The translations under genes and the position numbers were made by a program. Below are positions 35,633 through 45,473 of a stretch of 64,000 nucleotides of DNA, one piece after another; the stretch's first letter is position 1; each line of letters begins with the position of its first letter. A model generated the notes under the pieces. That model was given only the letters and a program-made list of their open reading frames with translations. It had not been told where the DNA came from and searched no databases. This stretch comes from Aspidiotus rigidus (lineage: Eukaryota > Arthropoda > Insecta > Hemiptera > Diaspididae): assembly GCA_035079385.1 (NCBI GenBank), contig JAVHKY010000013.1, positions 1,860,001 through 1,924,000 of the forward strand, written 5' to 3'.

Positions 35633-36299
35633 ATTTGTAAAATAAGTAGCGGAATTATATACACACGAATGAAAAGCAACACCGCGATCGACTGTTGCAC
35701 GAAAAAAAAAAAAAGAAAATGTATAGGCAATATGTGAAAATTCTCTTTTTAAGTCAAATCGAACAATTATTTTCTTTTGAAACAAATAAATTGATTAGGA
35801 AGAAAGACTTACTATTTTTGTGCACGTGGAACGACGATCATATTATAATTGTTCCATTGTATGAACATTCGAACTGTACATGGTTTAATATTGATCCACG
35901 TCCCAACCTACGTTTTTAGAATTAGTAGAGAACAAAGCTTTCTTACTTTTAAAGGTGTCTGATAGATATTAGGCTAAATGTTTTTCAAGTTTGAAACACC
36001 TGGTGCGACTTACACAAACGATATAAAAAATTCTCATTCATAATTGTTTTTTTAATTCTCGAGACAGTCAGAATTGGAAGTTGCGTATCAGCAGCAGGTG
36101 AATTCCAAAAGTCATGCATTCAATTCATGAGTAAAATATGCTTCTCCGTCGCATTATTGTAAATTTGCCAAAGCAACAATGAAAAGTTCAAACGATGTCA
36201 TTCATTAGATACCCAAGTAGAGTTCAGAATTATAATCCTTTCACGTCCTCTTATTTATTTTTCTTTTTGGAATACGGTTGCATTTTAAAACCTTGTTAT
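35633..36299. promoter_or_regulatory. 5' flank of the MINPP1-like gene
   Basis: AT-rich sequence upstream of the minus-strand start codon at 35632. It should contain the promoter. I could not place core elements. Confidence 0.3.
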
Positions 36300-37330
36300 A
36301 ATGAAGAATACGTTGTTATCAGTTCTTGAAGCAAATCAAAGTACTTTGTTCAGAAAAATCAATCTTATTTATTTTTATAGCTGAATTATTGAGCACGATA
36401 ATTAGTTTTCATTTTCTTTAAAAAGGAACTTTATTATATGGAAGAATCCTGCTTTAGGCATTTTATAATTTACAATATTTTTTAACGATGGAGTTTCACT
36501 TTTTTTACCAACTTGTTTCGAAGGTACCAATACCTTGTAACAGTTAAATTATTCAATTCAAAACATCAAAATAATTATGAATATTTTTTGTTTTCAATTT
36601 CAACGTAGGTAATTAGCGATTACGTAGAGAGTTAATATTATTAGGTACTTATCTAAATGAAAAATAATAAGGAATAAAGAGTTTATGTTTGTAATGCAGA
36701 AGCTATACGGTATTTGAGAATCAACTTTTTATTCCTTATTTATTCTTCATTTTGGAATATAGACGATCGAATGTTACTAATGCTATTTTTATATAGAAAT
36801 CAATATTCATTGGAAGTTAATGAGCGTAATATCGTTTTCTAATATGGTATCGCATTGCGACGTCACCGATGATGAACTTTATTGCAATGAAAAATGAAAC
36901 AAATCCTGAATTTTATTAGTAGGTCTACAATATTATTAATTTTAGTTCAAATCAGTAGGTTGGTACAAAGTGTTGAATTGACTCGCTAGGTAATCGCTGA
37001 GGTTGTTGAAATAAAAAACAAAAAAATATTTATAATTACCGGTATTTTGATGTTTTGAATTGAATAGTTTAACAGTTACAAGGTATTGGTACCTTCGAAA
37101 CAAGTTGGTAAAATTGAAGTTGAAAAAGTGAAACTCGATTGTTAAAAGATATTGTAAATTATAAAATGCCTAAACCGGGATTCATGTATTCAATAAAGTT
37201 CCTTTCTTGAAAAAAAAAAATGTAAAACTAACTATTGTACTTAATAATTTAGTTAGAAAATTAAAAAAGATTAACTTTTCTGAACAAAGTACTCCGATTC
37301 GCTTCAAGGACATTAACATATAAATTAGCG
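36300..37330. mobile_element. Fold-back element with arms of about 330 bp
   Basis: The segment from about 36305 to 36630 returns in reverse complement from about 36970 to 37325. Matching blocks in order include AGTACTTTGTTCAGAAAA, AAAGGAACTTTATT, TTTAGGCATTTTATAATTTA, ACCAACTTGTTTCGAAGGTA, CAATACCTTGTAAC and TTCAATTCAAAACATCAAAA. The spacer is about 340 bp and has no ORF. Arms this long with no coding capacity suggest a non-autonomous fold-back element. Confidence 0.7.
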
Positions 37331-38804
37331 AATCAACTTATCAGTCAAAGTATATTAAAAAAAAAGTTTGGAAAGATGATAAATTTTTTTAGGTACCATT
37401 TATTATTGAGAATATCTTATTTCCTTGTAAAAATACGACTCAATGATTCCAAAATAGTCAAAGAATTAGAGGAAACACGACTGACGTCAGTTATCGAAAT
37501 TTTCACGGGTGAATATTTTTATTTGTTGCAATTTAATCTTATTCCAGAGCATGATTTTTCTGTCTCTACTTTCCCCCATCTGAATCTATGGGGAGAGTGC
37601 CAACCGCCATAAATAAACTTGAGCCGATCTACGGAAATTCTTTTTTTTTTTTTTTAGTTTATTTATTGTTATTTACGAATTGTTGAACCGAGAATCTGAC
37701 AATGGTAAAATTCAAAATAGAATCCTCAAACTACCGCAATTCATAAATAAAAGGGAAGAAAAAAAAAACAATTTTCGTTCAAAACAGCGATACCTGTCCG
37801 AAATATGTTAGTGTTTCCTATTAAAATAAGGATCGGTACAAACAGAGGCCTATATCATAATACGTACTTCCTTGAATAATCATTGTTATTATTGGAGATC
37901 ATACAGATGAATGGTATTTTCCGTGCTACTAATATTATGAATCATAAATAATTTATGATCGATTTTTACTGTAATATTATAGCAGTAAGTCAACCCACCT
38001 AGCAGTAGCATTGTAATGAAAAACGTGTTCTATTGAATTCTAGACTTCAAAGGGACTTGGGAACGCTTTATAATCGTAATAATTTCTATTGAATTATAAA
38101 ATTAATTCAACCATGCAATGTCAAGTTTTTCTTCAACCATGTTATTAGAAAAAAGAAAAATCTATCATGATGAAGATAATTTTGAAAAGGGGTCCAAAAT
38201 TCTCAACTGAAATGGTTTTACACAGATTTTCCAGTTGAACTCAGTTCTTAACAATATTCCCCATGATCGCGACGAGATTCTGGATGAATGTGATAAATAA
38301 GAAGACTTGCACCCTTGTTAAGAAGTCATTCATCGGCCTAAATTGAAAAGATCAAAACTCCCGAATTCAGTAGTTTTGAGTTATAAAAAAAAATTGTTTT
38401 TGATTTTGTCTCTACGATATTTTGACTCTAGTCTGACGCATTAGGACGTAAGACTTGAAGACAGCTGCGAAAAGAAAACATAACATTCCTCCACAAGCAA
38501 AAATGTGTTGTACACAATAAAATGCTGCATTATTACACAAGTACGTGGCGAGCTTTTGAAAAACAATGTCCGATTCATATGTACGTATCCTAATTGTTTT
38601 TGTTCAAAAAACAAATGTGTAGATTCTTATACTTAAACTGAAGGAACAATACTCTAATTATTAGTTCGTATTATACTTTTACAACATTATCTTATTGTCG
38701 CAGAACATTTTTTACAGAGCTCGTTAGTTAAGCTGAATTTCGTTTAAAATAGCTCTCACAATCTTCGCTGAAAAGTAGTCACGTAGGCATACACATTGTA
38801 GTTA
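37331..38804. other. Gene-free AT-rich stretch
   Basis: No exon or RNA gene was recognised. A 78-codon frame at 37376 has no domain and no splice context. Confidence 0.4.
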
Positions 38805-39178
38805 CCTACAGTAAGGAACTATATAAGATAGGTATGCGCAAGTGATAAGAATAGGATTGTCACCATCTAGCGCCTTAGTCACCACACTGATAAAGTCGAA
38901 GGAGGAGCAATCTGAGTAGTATCCTAAGAGAATTTTAAGCATCAAACATCGAATACAAGAATTTAAACTACAAAAAATGAAAGAAATTCCCTAATTTCTT
39001 GTTTTCATCGATATAATCTTTCTAATTAACCAAAATTCAATGTTCGATATTTAAATTTTTCTCACACGGCCCTCCTGAAATCTTCTAAAACTGCTCCTCC
39101 TTCGACTTTATCAACATGGCGATGATCCCTTTCTTATCACTTGCGCATACCTATCTTATATAGTTCCTTACCTACAGA
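38805..39178. mobile_element. 360-bp MITE with perfect 40-bp TIRs and 7-bp target-site duplication
   Basis: The element runs 38812-39171. Its ends (TAAGGAACTATATAAGATAG inward) are exact inverted repeats for 40 bp and continue as a diverged match for about 60 bp more (GATAAAGTCGAAGGAGGAGC on both arms). CCTACAG flanks both ends at 38805-38811 and 39172-39178. There is no ORF. The 7-bp duplication does not settle the superfamily. Confidence 0.85.
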
Positions 39179-39975
39179 GCAGGCCCAAATTTTTATAACG
39201 TTTTTGCTCTTCGACAGGACTCAAAATTTCTAGGTTTTGGTTTTGATAAAGATTTTCGAATTCTTGATTTATACACATTCTAATTTTCGTTTATCACAAA
39301 ACTAAATGACCGAACAAAAATATGTTCTCATTTTTTTTTTTTTTTTCGAAAAAAAATTACCTACCTATCAGAGCAAACTGGATCTTTAAACGATATCAGT
39401 GAGAGTGTTTGAATTATTCTCACTGGTGGGAAGTTAAATATTGTGCCTTCAGCCTGTTACATTTTTCTTCTTCATAATTATCGGGAAATATGATTCCAAA
39501 TGAAAAATTGAAAACAGCAACAACACTCAACTTTAATTTCTCATCTAATGAAGTCAATTTCAAATTTTTACGTCAGAAAAGTCTGAGTAATGGACTCACT
39601 GTACAGAAAATTACAAGAGGAAAAGAAAATATTCTCTTCAATTTTTCATTATTTTGGAGTCATATTTCTCAAAAATTCGAGATAATTAGCAAAAACGCGA
39701 CACGCTGTATAAAACATTACATTCAACTTCCCACACACTCATTTTGACGTCACGTACGTACAAAACGCCCAATAAATTGACGTCAATTATATTATCTAGG
39801 CCTGTGTGAATCCAAATGAATGATCAGGTAAGCTGTATCACTCTTTTGGACGATCATGCGAATGTGTAAATAAAGTTGGTGTTTTCTTGTAACAGGTTGT
39901 TGTGAATTATCACGAAGAAATCTCTTCAAAAGTTTAAGAAATATATATTTTTTCGCCCTTTTATCTTGTAAAATT
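39179..39975. other. Gene-free stretch
   Basis: An 85-codon frame at 39490 (MIPNEKLKTATTLNFNF...) has no recognised domain. Nothing else stands out. Confidence 0.35.
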
Positions 39976-40343
39976 CAAATGAGGACTTATCTGTACAAAG
40001 ACGGACGCCCTTTTTGCGGAGACCTCGATTTTCGTGCGTTTCAGATCATAAACTATCTTTTATAAATTTTTTTTTTTTCAAACCCACAATTTTTTCCATC
40101 TCAGCATAAGGGCGTCCGTTGTCATATTTTCAATGATCTCTACTTTGTTTGTTTCTTGATGTATTCAAAATGCGATTATCGTTCCGTATAGAAGAAGAGT
40201 TGCTCTTCAGTTTTCATCCTTACCATTTTTTTGATTAAACTCGTTGTTGCAGAGATATTTTGAACTGAAACTTCAAACTGATTTTTCTGTAATGAATTTT
40301 TCTTCACGGACGCCCTTTGTACAGATAGGTCCTCAAATGGAAA
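39976..40343. mobile_element. MITE of the GAGGAC family
   Basis: CAAATGAGGACTTATCTGTA at the left end mirrors TACAGATAGGTCCTCAAATG at the right end, and both ends carry ACGGACGCCCTTT just inside. An internal GGGCGTCCGT also lies near 40107. CAAATG at both borders may be the target-site duplication. There is no ORF. Confidence 0.7.
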
Positions 40344-40723
40344 GCCACCTAAAAGAGTTTTGAAATTGTTAGAAGAGACTCGGCTCGAACTTTTGTATAT
40401 CTCATTTTTCGAAATTAATTGATCAACTAAGTAGTGAGGAACTTTTAAAAATCATCCCTGTGTTATTTATATGGGACTATTACACACCATCACTTAATCT
40501 GAGTGTCGTGGAAAGTGGCGCTCCTAGCAGAGCCCTTACAGGCGAATATTGTGCGCGGATTATTTTTCCAGTTGTGTAAAATATTGCGTACTTGACGTAG
40601 ATTGAGGACCTTTTGTGAATAATCAGATACATAAATTTTATCATGCACTTTGTGCTCGTTTTATATATGGTAATCCCACTTTTGCAAGTTTCCTTCTAAA
40701 AAGACTAAGGATAAAATGGTTCG
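40344..40723. other. Gene-free stretch between MITEs
   Basis: Only an isolated GATTGAGGACCTTTTGTGAA word near 40600, resembling one end of the GAGGAC family, stands out. Confidence 0.35.
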
Positions 40724-40976
40724 CGCCTACACCTTTGACTACAATAATGTATGGACGGCACTAAGCGCCGCGTAACGCGGCACGACATCTCGTAGAGGTA
40801 AGACAAAAGGCGTTTCGCGTTTGGATATAAGCGGCAACGATCACGTCCTATGAAAATACACGCAAAACGTGGTGCGTGCCGCTTACGCTTATCAGATCTG
40901 TGGACGCGTTTTTCGCTCATTTTACACACGACGTTAGCGCAGTCCATACATTGTATATTATAGTCAAAGGCCTACA
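40724..40976. mobile_element. MITE-like element of about 250 bp with 30-bp terminal inverted repeats
   Basis: CCTACACCTTTGACTACAAT followed by AATGTATGGAC at the left is inverted at the right as GTCCATACATTGTA, TATTATAGTCAAAG and GCCTACA. The interior is unusually CpG-rich for this window (GCGCCGCG, ACGCGG, TTTCGCGTTT). Confidence 0.6.
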
Positions 40977-41595
40977 CTGATATGCTTACCTCAGATGAAA
41001 CTAGCTATCAATTTGAGATTGAGGTCCATTTCTTTAGCACCGCGTAAGAATAATAATAATAATAAACAGCTATAGGTATTCTAAGAATTAATCCTATTTT
41101 TAAGTTAGACAGTTCATTTTAGAGAGAATGTAGGCGCCTACATGTACAAGTTAGAGTTCAAGCGTTGGTTCAATTTGTGATCCATGAGAAACAAAAATAT
41201 TTTCGGTATGTATACCTAGATATTTCTACTTCTGTGTTGTTGAATCTTATAGTTTATGCACAGGAAATGCGGAAATACGTTGATCTATATTTTTGATACC
41301 TGTGAAATTATTTTGCAGGTATTGAAAATTGTACCAACAAAATTTGATGATACTCTCTGCTATCTTCCATTGGTAGCCTACAATTGGATATTGGTTGCCA
41401 TCAATTGAAAGCAGATGCAATATGTATCTACACAACAGGTAAGAATTATGAGTACAAAATTTGTAAAACTGTTTGTTGACTTTTTGCGTGTGTTAAACAG
41501 TACCTATTGAAAGTACTTTTACCCATCAGTTAAGCTTCTCTTTCCTAACCTACAGTAACTTGCAATATATATACGCTCTTAATAAGTATGTGCTC

Positions 41596-41711
41596 AGAAT
41601 TGATAACAGCATGTTGGGCAGAGCGGTAAAGAGAAAGCCGTCCTTGTAGCTTCTCATTAGGGTCGTCTCTTCTCACCCCTGCGCCAATATAAAGCTGTTA
41701 TCAATTCTGCG
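41596..41711. mobile_element. Short inverted repeat of about 115 bp
   Basis: CAGAATTGATAACAGC is mirrored exactly by GCTGTTATCAATTCTG about 80 bp downstream. It may be a small MITE. No duplication of the target was identified. Confidence 0.45.
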
Positions 41712-41772
41712 CGTTCTCATTTGGAACAAACTATATCTATTTACTCCTTTTATTTAATAATTGGTTATCATA

Positions 41773-41968
41773 AGGACCTAGAGGTATTCTCGTTCAATGT
41801 AAACAAACTTGACGCTGGATGTAGTAATCCAAATCGGTGAAAAATCAAGTGGTGGTGCTGATAACAACTTCACAGCCACCACTACTCTCGATTTTTCACC
41901 AAGTCGGATTACTACACCCAGCGCCATGTTTGTTTACATCAAACGAGAATATCTGTAGGTCCCTACTT
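41773..41968. mobile_element. Hairpin MITE of about 195 bp
   Basis: Arms of about 85 bp pair with few mismatches. GTATTCTCGTT, ATGTAAACAAAC, GACGCTGG, TGTAGTAATCC and GGTGAAAAATC on the left appear inverted on the right. The loop is about 20 bp. Confidence 0.65.
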
Positions 41969-42680
41969 ACAATAGTGAGATGATGGTCGCATTCACTACA
42001 TATTGATTGTAGGTAGGTAAGTACCTTCCTACTTAATGATAGGTAGTGACAATGTTTTCCTTTTGCTTTCTTTTAAGACAATTTCCAAATATTTGAAGCC
42101 TATCAGGACAAAAGAAAAGAATATTGGTATTGTTTGTTCATTAAAAGGAGAATTATCAAAACATCCAGAAGGGGATTCAGTATATTTGAAGTACCCTCAA
42201 ATATCCAGAGGCCTGTTAGAATCAGGGAATCAATCTTCAATATGATTGAAATTTCTAGTCAATATTCATATTACTTACCTACTTGAGAGTTTGCATGCAG
42301 TATTTGAAATATTTTCATAAAGAACTGTCATAATTTCTGAAAATGTTATAAAAATTTGTTGAAATACTATTCATGTAGAGTCATGTTACCGGTATTGTTC
42401 ACGCACACCAACATCACCTATCGCGTGAAAGAAGTTTGGTACTGAAACTTTTGAAGAACAATTCAGTGCTGATCAAGGCGGTCCTGAAACTGAAACACTT
42501 GGAGAATGTGTAGGAGTTGCAGAGAACTAACTTTATTTGTGAATAGAGATGTCTCCTGGTAATTATACTTATATCTATCACTCATGAAAAAGTGAATTCA
42601 TGCGAAAGTGCTTATATTTATAAAGAACTACAACTGCATGTATATCTACCCATCTTATTACATACTAAAAATATTGACAG

Positions 42681-43104
42681 GATACGTTGAAACACCGGTT
42701 ACTTGATGGAGAACCACCTGTTGTTACTCAACACATCAACTGTGAGAAAGAAGCCATTATTAGAACGTCTAAAGGACAATTATTTGTTCTGATCAGAGGC
42801 AGTCCCGAGAAAAGACTATATGTATCTGCAGAATTGGTAAAAGTAGCTACAAAGTCCAATCAAAGATGTCGTCCCGGAGGTAAATATCCTATTATTCATT
42901 GAAGATTTTATAAGGGCCTTGTACTCAAGATATTGTTGAAAAACTATTTTATTTGAAAAAAAGGTTTTCTGCGTTGATCTACGAGGTTGTTTTGAAAAAT
43001 CTATGAATTGTTACCGAATAGATTGCAAAGAATATTGCCAATATTTTACAAGACAAGTGGGGAAGGCGTTAGTTGATAGTTTGATGAAGATTGTGAAGAG
43101 TTAA
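42681..43104 (+). CDS. Possible two-exon coding segment of unknown family
   Basis: A first exon from 42681 after TATTGACAG reads DTLKHRLLDGEPPVVTQHIN...EKRLYVSAEL and can splice at 42836|GTAAAAG, or at 42879|GTAAAT. A second open segment, 42964-43104, reads VFCVDLRGCFEK, CYRIDCKEYCQYF, then KIVKS-stop. It joins in phase with the first donor. The second part is Cys-rich. Nearby frames at 42050-42240 and 42450-42530 (KKFGTETFEEQFSADQGG) also look coding-like but do not connect cleanly, so this may be the 3' end of a gene or a decaying one. I recognise no domain. Confidence 0.3.
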
Positions 43105-43779
43105 CCGGCAACCTTTGCAAGCGATTTTGTACCTTCTTCTTTTGCGAGACAAAACTTATCAAGTAGCACTGGTTGGGCTATTTTTTTCAACACACGTCAT
43201 GTAGACTTATGCTGCGGTAATATTCGCAGATGGTTTGCACGCAATAATAAGTATACTTAGGACTTGTGTTCATGATCTACAGATCGCAACATAGCATGTC
43301 CGTGGAATGGAAATTTTTTATTGATTTAGTGTTCATGGAAAGAAATTGAGTGAAGTTGAGTTGGATGATAATCCAATTTCACGTATACATACGAATTTTT
43401 AAGGAGTATTTATTTTTGCGCGTCTGTAACCGGACAGACGTACTCCCCACCCCATCGAAAAAATTGAGTTGTTCATTCTTGCTTCACTCTTGCCAAAGTG
43501 AACTTCCGTCTCCTCACTCCACAGACTGTCGAAATTACAGAAACCAATAAATCCTGTCTTCGATTGCAGTAGTAATAATTTGGTATCTATTCATCTTGTG
43601 GTAGAAGTATTTTTGATGAATTTAATTTTTCATTGAGAGTGTTCGAATAAAATGATGATTAGTGATTCTCCCTTTTGGGAAAACAATAAATTATGGAGAT
43701 GTCTATATCAATAAATCAATCTCCATTGTATCGGTGTGAGGATTTTATCAATATATCGTTTTAGATCGCTCCACCGGCA

Positions 43780-44000
43780 TTTCCTAGCCTAGTTTCATAG
43801 AGGCTAAGGCTAGTATAACGCCAAGCTATTACATGCTTAGTATAAAGAAAGCAACAAAGGTTGAAATTCTTTTCCAGTCCTGAAGTAGGTCAAGGTCATG
43901 TGACGTCATTCTTGTGACTCTCCAATTTATGACGAAAAATTCAGAATGACCCCCCCCCCGCCGCCTTAAGACATGTCCATGTCAAACATGCTAAAAAGAT
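43780..44000 (+). repeat. Dispersed repeat family A, copy 4 (5' fragment)
   Basis: CCTAGTTTCATAGAGGCTAA, GGCTTAGTATAAAG-like words, AAGGTTGAAATTCTTTTCC, GTAGGTCAAGGTCATGTGAC and ACATGTCCATGTCAAA match the left end of copy 2 at 21.88-22.05 kb, including a poly-C run. Only the first ~220 bp are present. Confidence 0.5.
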
Positions 44001-44104
44001 CTTGATTAATTTTAGGCTGTTGCTTGAATTGGGATTGGTTACAATAAATTGTGCATTATAAATACGCAAAAAAGACATCCCTTGAGGCTGACCAAAATTC
44101 TGCA

Positions 44105-44903
44105 CAGCCGATAGTAATTACCTATTTGCATCAACCCTCATCCGGAAACTAGTTCAAGCATAACGACATACGCATGTAGGTCTGTCCGCACCTTACGTTT
44201 GTATACGTACATTGAGTAAAACGTCGTTTGAATCTACAATGGCCAATATTATACTGTATGCCGTGTCTGTGAGAAATTCTTCCAGCCTGTCGAATTTCGA
44301 TTGGTAACGGTAATTTACCTGTTGCTGGAGAACGGCAATGCGATGAACACGCAACCAAACATTGTGCGCGATGCGGTACAGCGCAATGTAGCGTTCTGGA
44401 ACCGGTAACCCGCCAGCAGAAGATAGAATACGACCCAACGAAAGAATGAATCTAACTCGTTCTCTCACAATATTTTCTAGTATACGCACGCAGTGAACAG
44501 GTACGAAAAGGAGGGGAAATTACAGGTGTTTTAACGCAGCCAGCCAAGTGCGACGCCGCAACCATGTAGAAGAAGAGAATGCAGAACGCTGCACGCGCCG
44601 CGATGTTGGTAACACTGCATTTGCGCGAGATGAAGGGCAGCAGCGAAGACAGTTCGCGGCTTCAGCAACGATATAGAGAGCAGTACGTCGCGAGTTGCGG
44701 TTGCCGTCGTGTAACGGTTTACGAAAAAGTTATACGTTGTTCGTCATCAAAATAATACAGTGTTTGTAGTTTTAGTTCTTTTTTCAATTACCTTTTTCCA
44801 CCCTTCGTTTTAATGTACCAACATTTTGAATAATCTTAACGTACGGTGATATGAAACAACTCAAATTTAGTGACGTGTGAAAAATTATCGCAAATATTTA
44901 GCT
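44105..44903 (+). promoter_or_regulatory. CpG-rich 5' flank of hillarin
   Basis: This segment is visibly richer in CG dinucleotides (GTGCGACGCCGCAACC, ACGCGCCGCGATG, GTACGTCGCGAGTTGCGG) than its surroundings, as expected of an active insect promoter and 5' UTR. The exact start site is not determined. Confidence 0.4.
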
Positions 44904-45473
44904 ATGTATAGGTCGACAGGCTACTATGATAGCCCTCTGTGTTTACGTTGTGAAGCGGTTGTGTATCAAGTGGATCGCGTAGGACCTTTGAAAGATTTTA
45001 CTTTTTTCCATAGTGGTTGTTTCAAGTGCAGTGTTTGCGGTACGAAATTAACCTTGAAAACGTATTACAATAACCAGCACGATCAAGAGGACAAACAAGT
45101 CTACTGTTCTAGTCATGTGCCGAAAATTGGACCCGGTCATCTGGACAACTCCTCGGTGGGCATTCGGTTGGCGTTGAACGTGCCAAAATCTACCACGTTC
45201 GTCAACGAGCAGATTCGCGGTCATGGAAAGGGTACTTTCGACGCCGAAGCGCTGAATATAAAGTCCCATCTCAACGGGCATCATTATCACAATAATCAAC
45301 TGTCGCCCGGCAGGCAGACGCAATCTCCGCAACCCTACAACCACCATGATAGCGGGTACCAATACGGCCGATTCGACGCATCAGCTCTTCACATCGCACA
45401 CGCCCTTCGAGCTACGCAATTGCAGAAATCTTATAATCAAAAAACGCGAGAGAAGCCAATCCAGTGCTATTTG
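44904..45473 (+). CDS. hil: Hillarin, first coding exon (LIM domain)
   Basis: Starts at MYRSTGYYDSP, the ATG matching the fly Hillarin start, and runs 190 codons to donor TTG|GTAAGTT. One LIM zinc finger is complete with ligands C13, C16, H36, C39, C42, C45, C68, H71. The signature YQVDRVGPLKDFTFFHSGC is near-identical to Hillarin. A His/Asn/Gln-rich linker follows, then YGRFDASALHIAHALRATQ and REKPIQCYL. Hillarin is a septin/cytoskeleton-associated arthropod protein with a LIM domain and a KY/transglutaminase-like region. The later exons are not visible, so the first intron is at least 18.5 kb or the remainder lies outside the window. Confidence 0.9.

Noticed and set aside
44193..44489. 98-codon minus-strand ORF upstream of hillarin
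   Set aside because: It lies in the CpG-rich promoter region where stops are scarcer; no domain was recognised.
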